Source of the DNA: Gammaproteobacteria bacterium | Lineage (GTDB): Bacteria; Pseudomonadota; Gammaproteobacteria; Pseudomonadales; Azotimanducaceae | DNA: 50,704 nucleotides | Reading direction: 5' to 3' | Assembly (NCBI GenBank): GCA_016874135.1 | Contig: VGVE01000011.1 | Span: 1 to 50,704 of the forward strand | Part shown: piece by piece, positions 18,015-26,737 of the stretch | How positions within the stretch are numbered: the first letter of the stretch is position 1 | Layout: every line of letters begins with the position of its first letter | The notes under the pieces: generated by a model | What the model was told of the DNA's origin: nothing | Databases searched by the model: none | Seen by the model: only the letters and a program-made list of their open reading frames with translations | Program-made: the position numbers and the translations under genes

Positions 18015-18779
18015 ATGTCTGAAAGCCTGCCCAAGACCCTGTATCTGGCTTCCGAAGCCTCCTCGCCAGAGCATGGGGTCAAACATCTCGCCATCATCAT
18101 GGATGGCAATCAACGTTGGGCGAAGGCACGCCATCTGCCAAAAAATGCCGGTCACCGAGCGGGCGCCAAGAATGTCGTACCACTGGCCGAGGCCTGTGCT
18201 GATGCGGGCATCGTTTGTCTGACACTGTTTGCATTCAGTACCGAAAACTGGACGCGGCCCCGCCGTGAGGTCAACCTGCTCATGGAGCTGATGCGCGGCA
18301 TGCTGGAAAACGACATCAGCGAACTCAACCGTCGCGGTGTACGCCTCAATGTGATTGGTGATCGGTCCCGGTTTGCTGCGGATCTGCAGGAACAGATGGA
18401 TCGCGCCGAACGTCTGACCTGGCACAACGATGCATTGCAGCTCAACATCGCCGCCAACTTTGGTGGGCGCTGGGACATTCTGCAGGCTGCGAAACAGCTG
18501 GCGCGCGACGTTGCATCGGGCCAGCTCGATCCAATAGCGCTCGACAACCTGACAGAAGATAATTTCACCAGCTACCTTTCACTGGGCAAAGCACCTGCTC
18601 CGGATCTGTGTGTCCGGACCGGCGGTGACCAGCGGATCAGCAATTTCCTCCTCTGGGATTTTGCCTATACGGAGTTCTACTTCACGGACACGTATTTCCC
18701 TGACTTTGACGCGAGCCAGTTGCGCCGGGCGCTGGAGAGTTTCTCCGAGCGTCAGCGCCGCTTCGGCAGCAGACCCTGA
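18015..18779 (+). CDS. uppS: Undecaprenyl diphosphate synthase UppS
   Basis: This cytoplasmic cis-prenyltransferase extends farnesyl diphosphate with isopentenyl diphosphate to make the C55 carrier for peptidoglycan and O-antigen. Motifs: IIMDGNQRWAK (27-37), GHRAGAKN, LFAFSTENWTRP, and RTGGDQRISNFLLWDFAYTEFYF. The catalytic Asp is D30. The residue after DGN is Gln, where E. coli has Gly and Pseudomonas Asn. I chose the ATG at 18015 (254 aa) over a TTG at 18000. A weak GGTGA precedes it. Its substrate needs an isoprenoid pathway whose usual neighbouring genes are absent here. Confidence 0.95.
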   Translation: MSESLPKTLYLASEASSPEHGVKHLAIIMDGNQRWAKARHLPKNAGHRAGAKNVVPLAEACADAGIVCLTLFAFSTENWTRPRREVNLLMELMRGMLENDISELNRRGVRLNVIGDRSRFAADLQEQMDRAERLTWHNDALQLNIAANFGGRWDILQAAKQLARDVASGQLDPIALDNLTEDNFTSYLSLGKAPAPDLCVRTGGDQRISNFLLWDFAYTEFYFTDTYFPDFDASQLRRALESFSERQRRFGSRP

Positions 18780-18799
18780 TTCCCCGGATCTGATTCAAG

Positions 18800-19612
18800 A
18801 TGCTGCGTACGCGTGTGATCACGGCGCTGATTCTTGCGCCCGGCATCATCGCGGCGATCTACTTGTTGAATACCACCGCACTCGGCGCAGTGCTGGCCAT
18901 TTTTACCGGTCTCGCCGCGTGGGAATGGGGCCTGCTTGCGGGGATGCAGTCGACCACCTTGCGTCTCACCTACGTGTGCGCTGCCTTGTTGGTTACCCTG
19001 CTGCTTTGGATCATTGGTATGGCCACGGCGGTACTCTGGTTGCTGGTGCTGGTGTGGATTACTGCGCTGGTAGCCGTGCTGACCTGGCCGGAAAGCGGAT
19101 CATGGATCGCGAAGCCGGTGGTTGTCGGAAGCATTGGGCTGCTGGTTTTGGCCGGCGTCGTGATCGCGTTGCTAACTGTCCATCAACTTCCATCGGGACC
19201 ACACTGGCTGCTCTTTGGCCTGCTGATTTGTTGGGCGGCGGACATTGGCGCGTATTTCGCGGGTAAAGCTTTCGGACGACACAAGCTCGCGGTCGAGGTC
19301 AGTCCCGGAAAAACCTGGGAAGGGGCCATGGGTGGGTTGTTACTCGCGCTTGCAGTCTGCAGCAGCATCCTGGTTTATGAAGGTGTATTTGATTGGATCT
19401 GGATTCCCGTTCTGGCGCTGCTCGTCGCGATCTCCATCATCGGCGATCTCTTCGAGAGCCTGCTGAAGCGGGCGAGCGGCATCAAGGACTCCGGAAGCCT
19501 GTTTCCGGGACATGGCGGTGTACTCGACCGGATCGACTCCATCCTCGCGGTGGCACCCTTCTATGCACTCTGGTTACTTGGGGCACTCGTAGTCCTGCAG
19601 CAACCCGTCTGA
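18800..19612 (+). CDS. cdsA: Phosphatidate cytidylyltransferase CdsA
   Basis: CdsA is an integral inner-membrane enzyme that makes CDP-diacylglycerol from phosphatidate and CTP, downstream of PlsB. The 270-aa protein is strongly hydrophobic with about seven or eight membrane segments. It carries the CdsA signature LLKRASGIKDSGSLFPGHGG followed by VLDRID (about 218-245, pattern S..KR...KD....PGHGG..DR.D). It lies 20 bp after uppS, the standard partner. In most gammaproteobacteria dxr follows. Here a 186-bp gap leads straight to rseP. Confidence 0.95.
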   Translation: MLRTRVITALILAPGIIAAIYLLNTTALGAVLAIFTGLAAWEWGLLAGMQSTTLRLTYVCAALLVTLLLWIIGMATAVLWLLVLVWITALVAVLTWPESGSWIAKPVVVGSIGLLVLAGVVIALLTVHQLPSGPHWLLFGLLICWAADIGAYFAGKAFGRHKLAVEVSPGKTWEGAMGGLLLALAVCSSILVYEGVFDWIWIPVLALLVAISIIGDLFESLLKRASGIKDSGSLFPGHGGVLDRIDSILAVAPFYALWLLGALVVLQQPV

Positions 19613-19798
19613 AGTGCCGCGCCTGATCCGGCTCCGGTATGATGCGCCGCACTTAGCGGGGATCGAGGCCGAATTCAGTCCGGATTCAGTATAGAAACTG
19701 TATCCATTGCCCTTGCGGCACCGCTGTTCTCGCGCCTGGAACGCGCACCAGCCAAACAAAACGACCTGGAAAAAACCTGGGGACAGGACTCGGGATAA
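19613..19798 (+). other. cdsA-rseP intergenic gap, the usual dxr position
   Basis: In most gammaproteobacteria dxr (about 1.2 kb) sits between cdsA and rseP. Here there are 186 bp and no frame resembling Dxr. Two weak elements are visible: TATGAT at 19638-19643 followed by GCGCCGC, a possible -10 without a -35, and an inverted repeat CAGT-N6-ACTG (19687-19700). I see no sigma-E type promoter (GGAACTT with TCTGA). Confidence 0.5.
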
Positions 19799-21133
19799 AT
19801 GCAGCTTTTTGAATATCTCGTCGCGTTTCTAGCGACTTTGGGTCTGCTCGTCACCGTGCACGAACTCGGCCACTACGTGATCGCGCGGTGGTCCGGCGTG
19901 AGAATTCTGTGTTTCTCCATTGGTTTCGGGCGGCCGCTGTGGCGCCGGGTCGACAGGCGAGGCACGGAATGGACCGTGTCGATGTTGCCCCTCGGCGGAT
20001 ACATCCGAATGCTGGATGAGCGTGACGGGGACTTCGCTGATGTTTCCAAGGCGAACGACCGAAGCTTTGGTGAGCTCCACCCCGCGTGGCGGATTGCCAT
20101 CTCGCTGGGCGGTCCCTTCGCCAACTTCCTGCTCGCTCTCCTCGTGTACTGGGGGCTGGCGGTCGCAGGTACAACCACCGTGATGCCCGTGATCGGCGCA
20201 GCCCCTCAGGGCTCGGCGCTGGAACGAGCCGGTGTTCCGGCCAATGTCGCTGTCGCTGCGATCGATGGCCGGCCGATCGATGCCTGGGACGACGTTCTGC
20301 AGGCGCTGGCCACCCGCCTTGGTGAAACCGGCGTGATCAGAATCGAAACCCGCATTCCCGGCGACACCCAAACGCAAACACATGATGTTTCGATCACGGA
20401 CTGGCATCGTGGTGTGGCGGAACCCGACATGCTGGGATCGCTCGGTATGGTGCCGTCGCGGCCTGCGATTGTTGGCCTTGTCGAAGAGGGTGCTCCTGCC
20501 CAGCGCGGTGGAGTGGAACTCTGGGACCAGGTGGTTTCAATCAATGGCACACCGGTGGCTGACTGGATGGCGTTGCAGAAGGGAATTGCTGCGTCCACGA
20601 CACCTGAGCTGGCACTGATGGTGCGTCGTGACGGTATTGAACTTGAGCTGTATGTAGCCCCGGAGCGCCGTGATACACCGGAAGGTGCACGACCCGTCAT
20701 CGGTATCGGCCCACCAATCAATCAAGTCCGGTTCGGTCCAATTGCTGCTGTGGGCGAAGCCATCGCGAGGACTGACGATGCCATCGGCATGACACTGTCA
20801 TTGCTCAAGAAGATGATCTTCGGCCAGATCTCGCTTTCCAATCTGAGCGGTCCGCTCACCATCGCCCAGGTGGCGGGCGACTCGGCGCGTGTCGGCTGGC
20901 ACTATTTCGCGGGTATACTCGCGCTGCTGAGCGTAAGTCTCGGTGTGCTTAATCTTCTGCCCATTCCGGTACTCGATGGTGGGCACGTGATCTATGCGGG
21001 AGCAGAGTGGGTCACCGGCAAACCGGTTCCCGAGAAAGTTCAGATCGTGGGTTTCCAGTTCGGCATGTTTGTGGTCGGCGGGCTCATGGTGCTGGCATTG
21101 TTCAACGACTTCATGAGGATCTTTGGTGGTTGA
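19799..21133 (+). CDS. rseP: Site-2 intramembrane zinc metalloprotease RseP
   Basis: RseP cleaves the anti-sigma factor RseA within the inner membrane to release sigma-E in response to outer-membrane stress. It also removes remnant signal peptides. The catalytic HELGH is at 21-25 in the first membrane helix. The third zinc ligand lies in the C-terminal NLLPIPVLDGGH motif (about 386-397). Two PDZ domains occupy the periplasmic middle (around 115-205 and 215-300). The length of 444 aa is normal. The stop overlaps the bamA start region, linking the protease to the assembly machine whose failure it senses. Confidence 0.96.
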   Translation: MQLFEYLVAFLATLGLLVTVHELGHYVIARWSGVRILCFSIGFGRPLWRRVDRRGTEWTVSMLPLGGYIRMLDERDGDFADVSKANDRSFGELHPAWRIAISLGGPFANFLLALLVYWGLAVAGTTTVMPVIGAAPQGSALERAGVPANVAVAAIDGRPIDAWDDVLQALATRLGETGVIRIETRIPGDTQTQTHDVSITDWHRGVAEPDMLGSLGMVPSRPAIVGLVEEGAPAQRGGVELWDQVVSINGTPVADWMALQKGIAASTTPELALMVRRDGIELELYVAPERRDTPEGARPVIGIGPPINQVRFGPIAAVGEAIARTDDAIGMTLSLLKKMIFGQISLSNLSGPLTIAQVAGDSARVGWHYFAGILALLSVSLGVLNLLPIPVLDGGHVIYAGAEWVTGKPVPEKVQIVGFQFGMFVVGGLMVLALFNDFMRIFGG

Positions 21134-23528
21134 TTCTTTGACCCCCATGCGGCGCCCCTTGGGGCGTAATGTCGCTGGGATGGTGTGTTGCGTCTTCGTG
21201 TCGATGCTCCTGCTGACCGCACCGCTGGTGCGCGCGGAAGTTTTCACGATTGCCGATATCCGTCTGCAAGGGCTGCAGCGGGTATCCCCCGGAACCATCT
21301 TCAACCTGTTGCCAATAAACGTTGGCGATTCCCTCGATACGCAGAGCACACGGCAGCTGGTACGCCTGCTCTTCAATTCCGGCTATTTCAAGGATATTCG
21401 CATCGCCCGCGATGGGGCGGTCCTCATCGTTACGGTGGTCGAACGGCCGGCAATCGAAAGCATCAAGATAGACGGCAACAAGGCGATCAAGACCGAAGCG
21501 CTTATGGATGGCCTCGGGCAGCAGGGGCTGCGCGAAGGCGAGATTTTCAAGCAGGCGACCCTCGAGCGGGTAACACTCGAGCTCAAGCGTCAGTATGTGG
21601 CGCAGGGGCGCTACGGCGCCGAAATCAAGACCAAGGTTGAGGATCTGCCGCGCAACCGCGTCAACATCGCCATCGACATCGTCGAGGGCAAAGGCTCAGG
21701 TATTCGGCACATCAACATCGTCGGCAACCAACAGTATGCTGACGATGCGTTGCTCGAAGAGTTTGAACTCAAGCACCCGAGCCTCTTTTCCTTCTATCGC
21801 AACGATGACAAGTATTCGAAGGAGAAATTCTCCGGCGATATCGAAAAACTCGAGTCGTATTACAAGGATCGTGGCCACGTTGCCTTCGAGGTGAAGTCCA
21901 CCCAGGTGAGCATCACGCCCGATAAGCGTGATGTGTACATCACCATGAATGTGACTGAAGGCGGCGTGTACAGGATCCGCAAGGTCGGGCTTATCGGGGA
22001 ACTCGGTGACGTCAAGCCGGAAGAGGTGCGTCCGTTGTTCCTTGTTACGGAAGGGGAACTCTTTTCGCAGGCGAAAGTAACCGCAACTGAAGAGCTGATC
22101 ACGAATGCGCTCGGCAATTCCGGCTTCACCTTTGGTACCGCCAGTGGTGTGCCGAAGATTCATGACGACGGCACGGTTGATGTTGAGTTTTTTGTTGATG
22201 CCGGCCAACGGGCGTATGTCCACCGGATCAGCTTTTCCGGGAACAAGGTGACCCAGGACGAGGTATTGCGACGCGAGATGCGGCAACTTGAAGGCGCCTG
22301 GGCATCGACTGCACAGATTGATCTGTCGAAGCTTCGGCTCGAACGTCTGGGCTATTTCTCCACGGTGGAAGTTGAAACGCCTCAGGTACCCGGAACCGAT
22401 GACAAGGTCGACGTGAACTTCACCGTTGAAGAACAGCCATCGGGCAGCATTTCCGCAACCCTCGGTTTTGCCCAGGACATTGGCCTGATCCTCGGCGCCA
22501 ACTACGAACAGAACAACGTCTTCGGCACCGGCAATCAGCTGGGTATCGGTATCAGCTCATCGCGTTATCAGAAAGCTGCAAACTTCAGCTACTTCAACCC
22601 GTATTTCACACTGGATGGCATCAGCCGCGGATTTAACGTATTCGTGCGGCGTCTCGATTTTGATGAACGCAACATCGCCCGATTCAGTACGGATGCTGCA
22701 GGCGTGGGTGTGAACTTCGGTTTCCCCATCGGCGAAACCCAGCGCATCGACTTTGGACTGCAGGCCGAATACACCAAGGTTTTGGAAGGTCGATTCCCGG
22801 CACGTGAGATCCAGGATTTCCTGCGGGAGAACGGCGAAGATGCCATCAACTTCAAGGCCAATGTCGGCTGGCGCCGTTCGACCCTGAATCGTGGCATGTT
22901 CGCGACCCGGGGTTCATCGCAGAATCTGGTGTTCGAAGCGGCGGTTCCCGGCAGTGAACTCGAGTTCTACAAGGTAACGCTGTCCGCCGAACAGTACGTG
23001 GGGCTGTGGGGTAACTGGACCATGCGGCTGCGCACAGAACTGGGCTACGCCGATTCCTATGGGAAGAAACAGCTTCCGTTCTACGAACATTTCTTCGCGG
23101 GCGGCTTCGGTTCGGTCCGGGGCTTCGAGAACTCTTCTCTTGGCCCGCGGTCCACACCACCTGACTTCGATATCGACGGGAACCCCGTTCCGCCGGGCTT
23201 CTTCGATGATGAAGGTGACCCGTTTGGGGGCAATGTCCTCATGGAATTTGCGGCCGAACTGATTTTCCCGCTGCCCCTGGTCAAAGACACCAATCAGTTC
23301 CGGTCGGCCTTCTTCTTTGATGCGGGCAATGTGTTCAGAACCAACTGCCGCGCGTACAGCCGCAACTGTTTTGATATCGACATGGGCGAATTGCGCTATT
23401 CCGTCGGCTTCGGCGTGACTTGGCTGACCGGGCTCGGACCGATGACCTTCAGCATCGCCAAACCCTTCAACGCCGGCGAGTTTGATGAAGAGGAGAGCTT
23501 CCAGTTTGAGCTGGGACGCTCTTTCTGA
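21126..23528 (+). CDS. bamA: Outer membrane protein assembly factor BamA
   Basis: BamA is the central subunit of the beta-barrel assembly machinery. A signal peptide (RRPLGRNVAGMVCCVF..., cleavage near VRA|EVF) precedes five POTRA domains (about 35-430) and a 16-strand barrel ending in FELGRSF, with the terminal aromatic signal. The barrel contains VRGFENSSLGPRS, the conserved VRGF lock of loop 6. The GTG at 21126 is preferred because GAGGAT (21115-21120) precedes it at good spacing. The ATG at 21147 has no ribosome site. It overlaps rseP by 8 nt. The total of about 800 aa is typical. Confidence 0.96.
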   Translation: MVDSLTPMRRPLGRNVAGMVCCVFVSMLLLTAPLVRAEVFTIADIRLQGLQRVSPGTIFNLLPINVGDSLDTQSTRQLVRLLFNSGYFKDIRIARDGAVLIVTVVERPAIESIKIDGNKAIKTEALMDGLGQQGLREGEIFKQATLERVTLELKRQYVAQGRYGAEIKTKVEDLPRNRVNIAIDIVEGKGSGIRHINIVGNQQYADDALLEEFELKHPSLFSFYRNDDKYSKEKFSGDIEKLESYYKDRGHVAFEVKSTQVSITPDKRDVYITMNVTEGGVYRIRKVGLIGELGDVKPEEVRPLFLVTEGELFSQAKVTATEELITNALGNSGFTFGTASGVPKIHDDGTVDVEFFVDAGQRAYVHRISFSGNKVTQDEVLRREMRQLEGAWASTAQIDLSKLRLERLGYFSTVEVETPQVPGTDDKVDVNFTVEEQPSGSISATLGFAQDIGLILGANYEQNNVFGTGNQLGIGISSSRYQKAANFSYFNPYFTLDGISRGFNVFVRRLDFDERNIARFSTDAAGVGVNFGFPIGETQRIDFGLQAEYTKVLEGRFPAREIQDFLRENGEDAINFKANVGWRRSTLNRGMFATRGSSQNLVFEAAVPGSELEFYKVTLSAEQYVGLWGNWTMRLRTELGYADSYGKKQLPFYEHFFAGGFGSVRGFENSSLGPRSTPPDFDIDGNPVPPGFFDDEGDPFGGNVLMEFAAELIFPLPLVKDTNQFRSAFFFDAGNVFRTNCRAYSRNCFDIDMGELRYSVGFGVTWLTGLGPMTFSIAKPFNAGEFDEEESFQFELGRSF

Positions 23529-23595
23529 CACAAAACTCTTAAAAAGACCCGATAGACTTCCTCGCTGCCTGGGCGAAGATAGTTTTCGGGCGAGC

Positions 23596-23604
23596 TGCTA
23601 GAAT
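23596..23604 (+). promoter_or_regulatory. Possible extended -10 promoter for skp
   Basis: TGC followed by TAGAAT (23599-23604) matches an extended -10 (TGnTATAAT, 5 of 6). It lies in the 133-bp bamA-skp gap, 57 nt before the skp ATG. No -35 hexamer stands out. It may give skp-lpxD extra transcription independent of bamA. Confidence 0.35.
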
Positions 23605-23661
23605 CAGCTGCCGCTCCGGGGAAGCCGGATTGCAATTCAATCCTGAGGAGAGATGATTCAC

Positions 23662-24177
23662 ATGAAGACGTACCAGACCTTCCTGGCCGTTCTGTTCACC
23701 GCCGCGTTGGGGGTGAGCCCGGTTGCACAGGCGGAACTGAAGATTGCGGTGCTTGATACGCAGCGGGCGATTGTTGAGTCGGAAGCAGGCAAGGCGTTCC
23801 TCACCAGGGTCGAAGCTGAACTGAAGAAAGATCAGGACGATGCAAAAAAGCTGCAGGATGAACTCAAGGCGCTGCAGGAAAAACTGCAAAAAGATGCCGC
23901 GGTGATGAGCGACGAGCAGAAGCGTGGCTCAGCCAAGCAGATTGAAGACAAACAGATCGATCTGCAGTTCATCGTCAACAAGCTGCAGAAAGCGGTCCAG
24001 GATCGCCGCGAAGAACTCATGCGCGACATGGTTCCGCGGGTGGATGCCGCCCTCAAGGATCTGATCGAGCTGGAAGGTTTCGACCTGATTGCTGAACGGC
24101 AGAGCTTTCACTACGTGAACAACAAGCACGACATCACCCGCAAAGTGACCGAAAAGCTGAACCAGAAGGCGAAGTAA
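23662..24177 (+). CDS. skp: Periplasmic chaperone Skp (OmpH family)
   Basis: Skp is a trimeric 'jellyfish' chaperone that holds unfolded outer-membrane proteins between the Sec translocon and the Bam complex. A signal peptide of about 24 residues (MKTYQTFLAVLFTAALGVSP, cleavage AQA|ELK) precedes the head strand KIAVLDTQRAI and long charged helices (about 55-130) that form the tentacles. The length of 171 aa matches the family. GAGGAG (23645-23650) is 2 nt from an ATG at 23653 and 11 nt from the ATG at 23662. I favour the latter because it starts the signal peptide correctly. Confidence 0.92.
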   Translation: MKTYQTFLAVLFTAALGVSPVAQAELKIAVLDTQRAIVESEAGKAFLTRVEAELKKDQDDAKKLQDELKALQEKLQKDAAVMSDEQKRGSAKQIEDKQIDLQFIVNKLQKAVQDRREELMRDMVPRVDAALKDLIELEGFDLIAERQSFHYVNNKHDITRKVTEKLNQKAK

Positions 24178-24257
24178 CCCGCCTTCCCGGGTGCCGGGCT
24201 CTTCAAGATTTGATCAGGCACCCGTCGCGGCCCCTACTGACGGGTGAAGAGCGCAGG

Positions 24258-25295
24258 GTGAAACAGTCCGCATCCGAATTCTCACTAGGCGAGCTCGCGA
24301 AGCTCCTGAACGCGCGTCTCGCCGGCGACCCATCGGTTGTCATCCGCTCACTCGGTGCGATTGATAGAGCGCTCAGTGATCAAATTACGCACCTTTCCTC
24401 GCCGAGTTACCGTCATCACCTCCCGGCGACGCGTTCCGCGGCTGTTTTGCTGCGCGAAACCGATCTGGACGCGTGCCCGACCAACGCGCTGATCGTGGCT
24501 GATCCCTACCTTGCATTTGCCAAGGTCAGCCAGCTTTTTTACCAGCCTGATGGCTTGCCCGTCGGGATTCACCCCTCTGCAACCGTTCACACGTCTGCCC
24601 GGATTGCCCCGGATGCGGCCATTGGCCCTCACGTGATGATTGGCGCCGATACGACCATCGCGTCAGGTGTTCGTATTCACGCTGGTGTGGCCGTCGGTGA
24701 ACGTTGCGTGATCGGCGCTGGCACCGAGCTTCGCGCGCGCGCGGTGCTGTACAGCGATGTCCATCTGGGGGCGCGCTGCATAGTTCACTCCGGTGCGGTG
24801 ATTGGTGGCGACGGATTCGGGTTTGCTCCGGATCAGAAGGGGCATCTGCATGCCATCGCCCAGCTTGGTGGCGTTAGCATCGGCGATGACGTCTCGATCG
24901 GCTGCAATACGGCGATTGATCGTGGCGCCATCGACGATACGGTGATCGAAGACGGAGTGAAGATCGATAACCTCGTCCAGATCGGCCACAACTGCCGGAT
25001 CGGTGCGCACAGTGTGTTATGTGGAATGGTCGGGCTCGCCGGCAGCACGGTCATCGGCAAACACTGTGTGCTTGCAGGCGGCGCAGGCTGCGGTGGTGAC
25101 AAACCAGTGGTCCTTTGCGACCAGGTTACCCTGACGGCGGCAACGATCGTGACCTCGTCCATCGATAAACCCGGTGTCTACTCCGGATCGATCCTGCACA
25201 ATACCCATTCCCGCTGGAAACGGACTGCACTTCTGCTCGCAAAACTCGACGAGCTGCTTTCCCGGGTGCGTGCGCTTGAAAAGTCGCTGCGATAA
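24258..25295 (+). CDS. lpxD: UDP-3-O-acyl-glucosamine N-acyltransferase LpxD
   Basis: LpxD adds the N-linked hydroxyacyl chain (from acyl-ACP) to UDP-3-O-acylglucosamine, the third step of lipid A synthesis. An N-terminal uridine-binding domain (ASEFSLGELAKLLNARLAGD) is followed by a left-handed beta-helix of hexapeptide repeats. It contains QIGHNCRIG, whose His (244 from this start) is the catalytic base. The GTG at 24258 gives 345 aa, the normal length. An in-frame TTG at 24210 would add an atypical arginine-rich tail. It is separated from fabZ by 186 bp that contain a short ORF. Confidence 0.94.
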   Translation: MKQSASEFSLGELAKLLNARLAGDPSVVIRSLGAIDRALSDQITHLSSPSYRHHLPATRSAAVLLRETDLDACPTNALIVADPYLAFAKVSQLFYQPDGLPVGIHPSATVHTSARIAPDAAIGPHVMIGADTTIASGVRIHAGVAVGERCVIGAGTELRARAVLYSDVHLGARCIVHSGAVIGGDGFGFAPDQKGHLHAIAQLGGVSIGDDVSIGCNTAIDRGAIDDTVIEDGVKIDNLVQIGHNCRIGAHSVLCGMVGLAGSTVIGKHCVLAGGAGCGGDKPVVLCDQVTLTAATIVTSSIDKPGVYSGSILHNTHSRWKRTALLLAKLDELLSRVRALEKSLR

Positions 25296-25398
25296 CCACT
25301 CACAGAGCAGCGTCGCGGCGCGAGGCATTGAGCGTTTGGTTCGGATTAGTCTGAGCCTCACGATCAACATTGAATCAGACCATCGAGGGAGGAAGCAC

Positions 25399-25485
25399 AT
25401 GATTGACGCCGGACACCGGCTACGGGAGCAGCCATTGCTGCCATCCGAGTATCAGGAGTCGAGACCTGTGTACGCATTTGCATGA
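25399..25485 (+). CDS. Putative 28-residue small ORF coupled to fabZ
   Basis: An ATG at 25399 has an excellent ribosome site: GGGAGGAAG (25387-25395) with about 5 nt spacing. It encodes 28 residues beginning MIDAGHRLREQ and ending SRPVYAFA. The TGA stop overlaps the fabZ ATG as ATGA. fabZ itself has no recognisable ribosome site, so ribosomes finishing this ORF may start fabZ. I recognise no homologue. It could be a leader peptide, a small protein or a purely cis-acting translation enhancer. Confidence 0.45.
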   Translation: MIDAGHRLREQPLLPSEYQESRPVYAFA

Positions 25486-25946
25486 GTGAGACCGCTGATC
25501 GAACCATCCTGATCGAGGAGGTGATGCAGTATCTGCCGCACCGGTACCCGTTCCTGCTCGTCGATCGCGTCGTCGAGATCGTAGCTGGCAGTCACGTTCG
25601 CGGGTTCAAGAACGTGACCATCAACGAACCCTTCTTCAACGGACACTTTCCGACCCAGCCAATTTTCCCCGGTGTGCTGATCGTTGAAGCGATGGCTCAA
25701 CTTTCCGGCGTGCTGGCGTTTGAAACACGCGGCACCCGACCCGGTGACGGCACGCTGTATCTGCTGGGTGCGACCGAAAAAACCCGTTTCAAACGACCTG
25801 TCGTTCCTGGAGATCGTTTGATGATGGAGAGCCGGGTGACAGCAGACCGCTCGCGGATCATGAAATTCGAGTGCAAGGCGTTCGTGGACGAGCAGCTCGC
25901 CTGCACGTCCGAACTTACCGTCGTGCAGCAGCAGGCCGGGTCGTGA
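25482..25946 (+). CDS. fabZ: 3-hydroxyacyl-[acyl-carrier-protein] dehydratase FabZ
   Basis: FabZ is a hot-dog-fold enzyme that dehydrates 3-hydroxyacyl-ACP in fatty acid elongation and competes with Lpx enzymes for hydroxyacyl-ACP. Catalytic H55 and E69 lie in [21 protein letters not shown] (53-73 region). The N-terminal [14 protein letters not shown] is diagnostic. The length is 154 aa. The start at 25482 overlaps the preceding small ORF (ATGA). The stop overlaps the lpxA GTG (GTGA), giving tight coupling between membrane lipid and lipid A enzymes, as in other gammaproteobacteria. Confidence 0.96.
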   Translation: MSETADRTILIEEVMQYLPHRYPFLLVDRVVEIVAGSHVRGFKNVTINEPFFNGHFPTQPIFPGVLIVEAMAQLSGVLAFETRGTRPGDGTLYLLGATEKTRFKRPVVPGDRLMMESRVTADRSRIMKFECKAFVDEQLACTSELTVVQQQAGS

Positions 25947-26737
25947 TCGACGGCCGTGCCATCATCGATCCCGATGCGCGAATTGCACCGGGTGTCACCA
26001 TCGGACCCTGGACGTGGATCGGAGCGGGGGTGGAGATCGGCGAAGGCACGGAAGTCGCGTCCCATGTGGTGATCAAGGGGCCGACGCGGATCGGCCGGAA
26101 CAACCGGATTTTCCAGTTCTCGACAGTTGGTGAAGACACGCCGGCGTTGGCCTACGGCGGTGAACCAACCATCCTCGAGATTGGTGATAACAACGTCATC
26201 CGTGAAGGCGTCACCATTCACAGGGGCACGGTGCAGGATCGTGGTTGTACGCTCATTGGCAATCATTGTCTGCTTATGGCCTACGTGCATGTCGGCCATG
26301 ACTGCGTGCTCGGCAATCACGTCATCATGGCCAATAACGCTTCGGTTGCCGGACATGTCAGTGTCGGCGATCACGCGAACTTCGGCGGCTATTCCGGCGT
26401 TGCACAGTTTCGCAGTATCGGCGCGTTTACCCACATCGCGGCGATGAGCCTTGTCATTAAGGACGTCCCCGACTATCTCACCGTCGGTGGGAATCCGGCC
26501 TCCGCCATCGGCCTCAATGTCGAAGGCATGAAACGCCGCGGTTACGACGCCGCAACTGTGGATACAATCAAGGGCGCACATCGAACCGTTTACCGGCAAG
26601 GGCTGACGACCAGTGAAGCCCTGAAAGCCCTCGAGGCGCTCTCGGGTACCTGCCCGGAGGTGGCGTCGTTCACCGCCAGCATTGCCGCTTCGAAGTACGG
26701 CATCATCCGACCAAGCAAAGACACGGACGTTTCATGA
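25943..26737 (+). CDS. lpxA: Acyl-[ACP]--UDP-N-acetylglucosamine O-acyltransferase LpxA
   Basis: LpxA performs the first step of lipid A synthesis, 3-O-acylation of UDP-GlcNAc. The trimeric left-handed beta-helix is evident from hexapeptide repeats (IAPGVTIGPWTWIGAGVEIG). The catalytic His is H119 in YVHVGHDC. The start is a GTG overlapping the fabZ TGA. It gives 264 aa, exactly the usual length, whereas upstream ATGs lie inside fabZ and add basic residues. It is followed by lpxB with a 4-nt ATGA overlap. Confidence 0.96.
   Translation: MIDGRAIIDPDARIAPGVTIGPWTWIGAGVEIGEGTEVASHVVIKGPTRIGRNNRIFQFSTVGEDTPALAYGGEPTILEIGDNNVIREGVTIHRGTVQDRGCTLIGNHCLLMAYVHVGHDCVLGNHVIMANNASVAGHVSVGDHANFGGYSGVAQFRSIGAFTHIAAMSLVIKDVPDYLTVGGNPASAIGLNVEGMKRRGYDAATVDTIKGAHRTVYRQGLTTSEALKALEALSGTCPEVASFTASIAASKYGIIRPSKDTDVS

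Noticed and set aside
17442..18425. 327-codon minus-strand frame across frr-uppS
   Set aside because: It overlaps two clear genes and has no motifs.
24178..24209. CCCGG/CCGGG hairpin after skp as a terminator
   Set aside because: Only 5 bp with a 3-nt loop and no T-tract.
19613..25481. Sigma-E promoters before rseP, bamA, skp or fabZ
   Set aside because: I found no GGAACTT with a TCTGA-type -10 at the right spacing in the gaps. A lone GTCTGA before fabZ has no partner -35.
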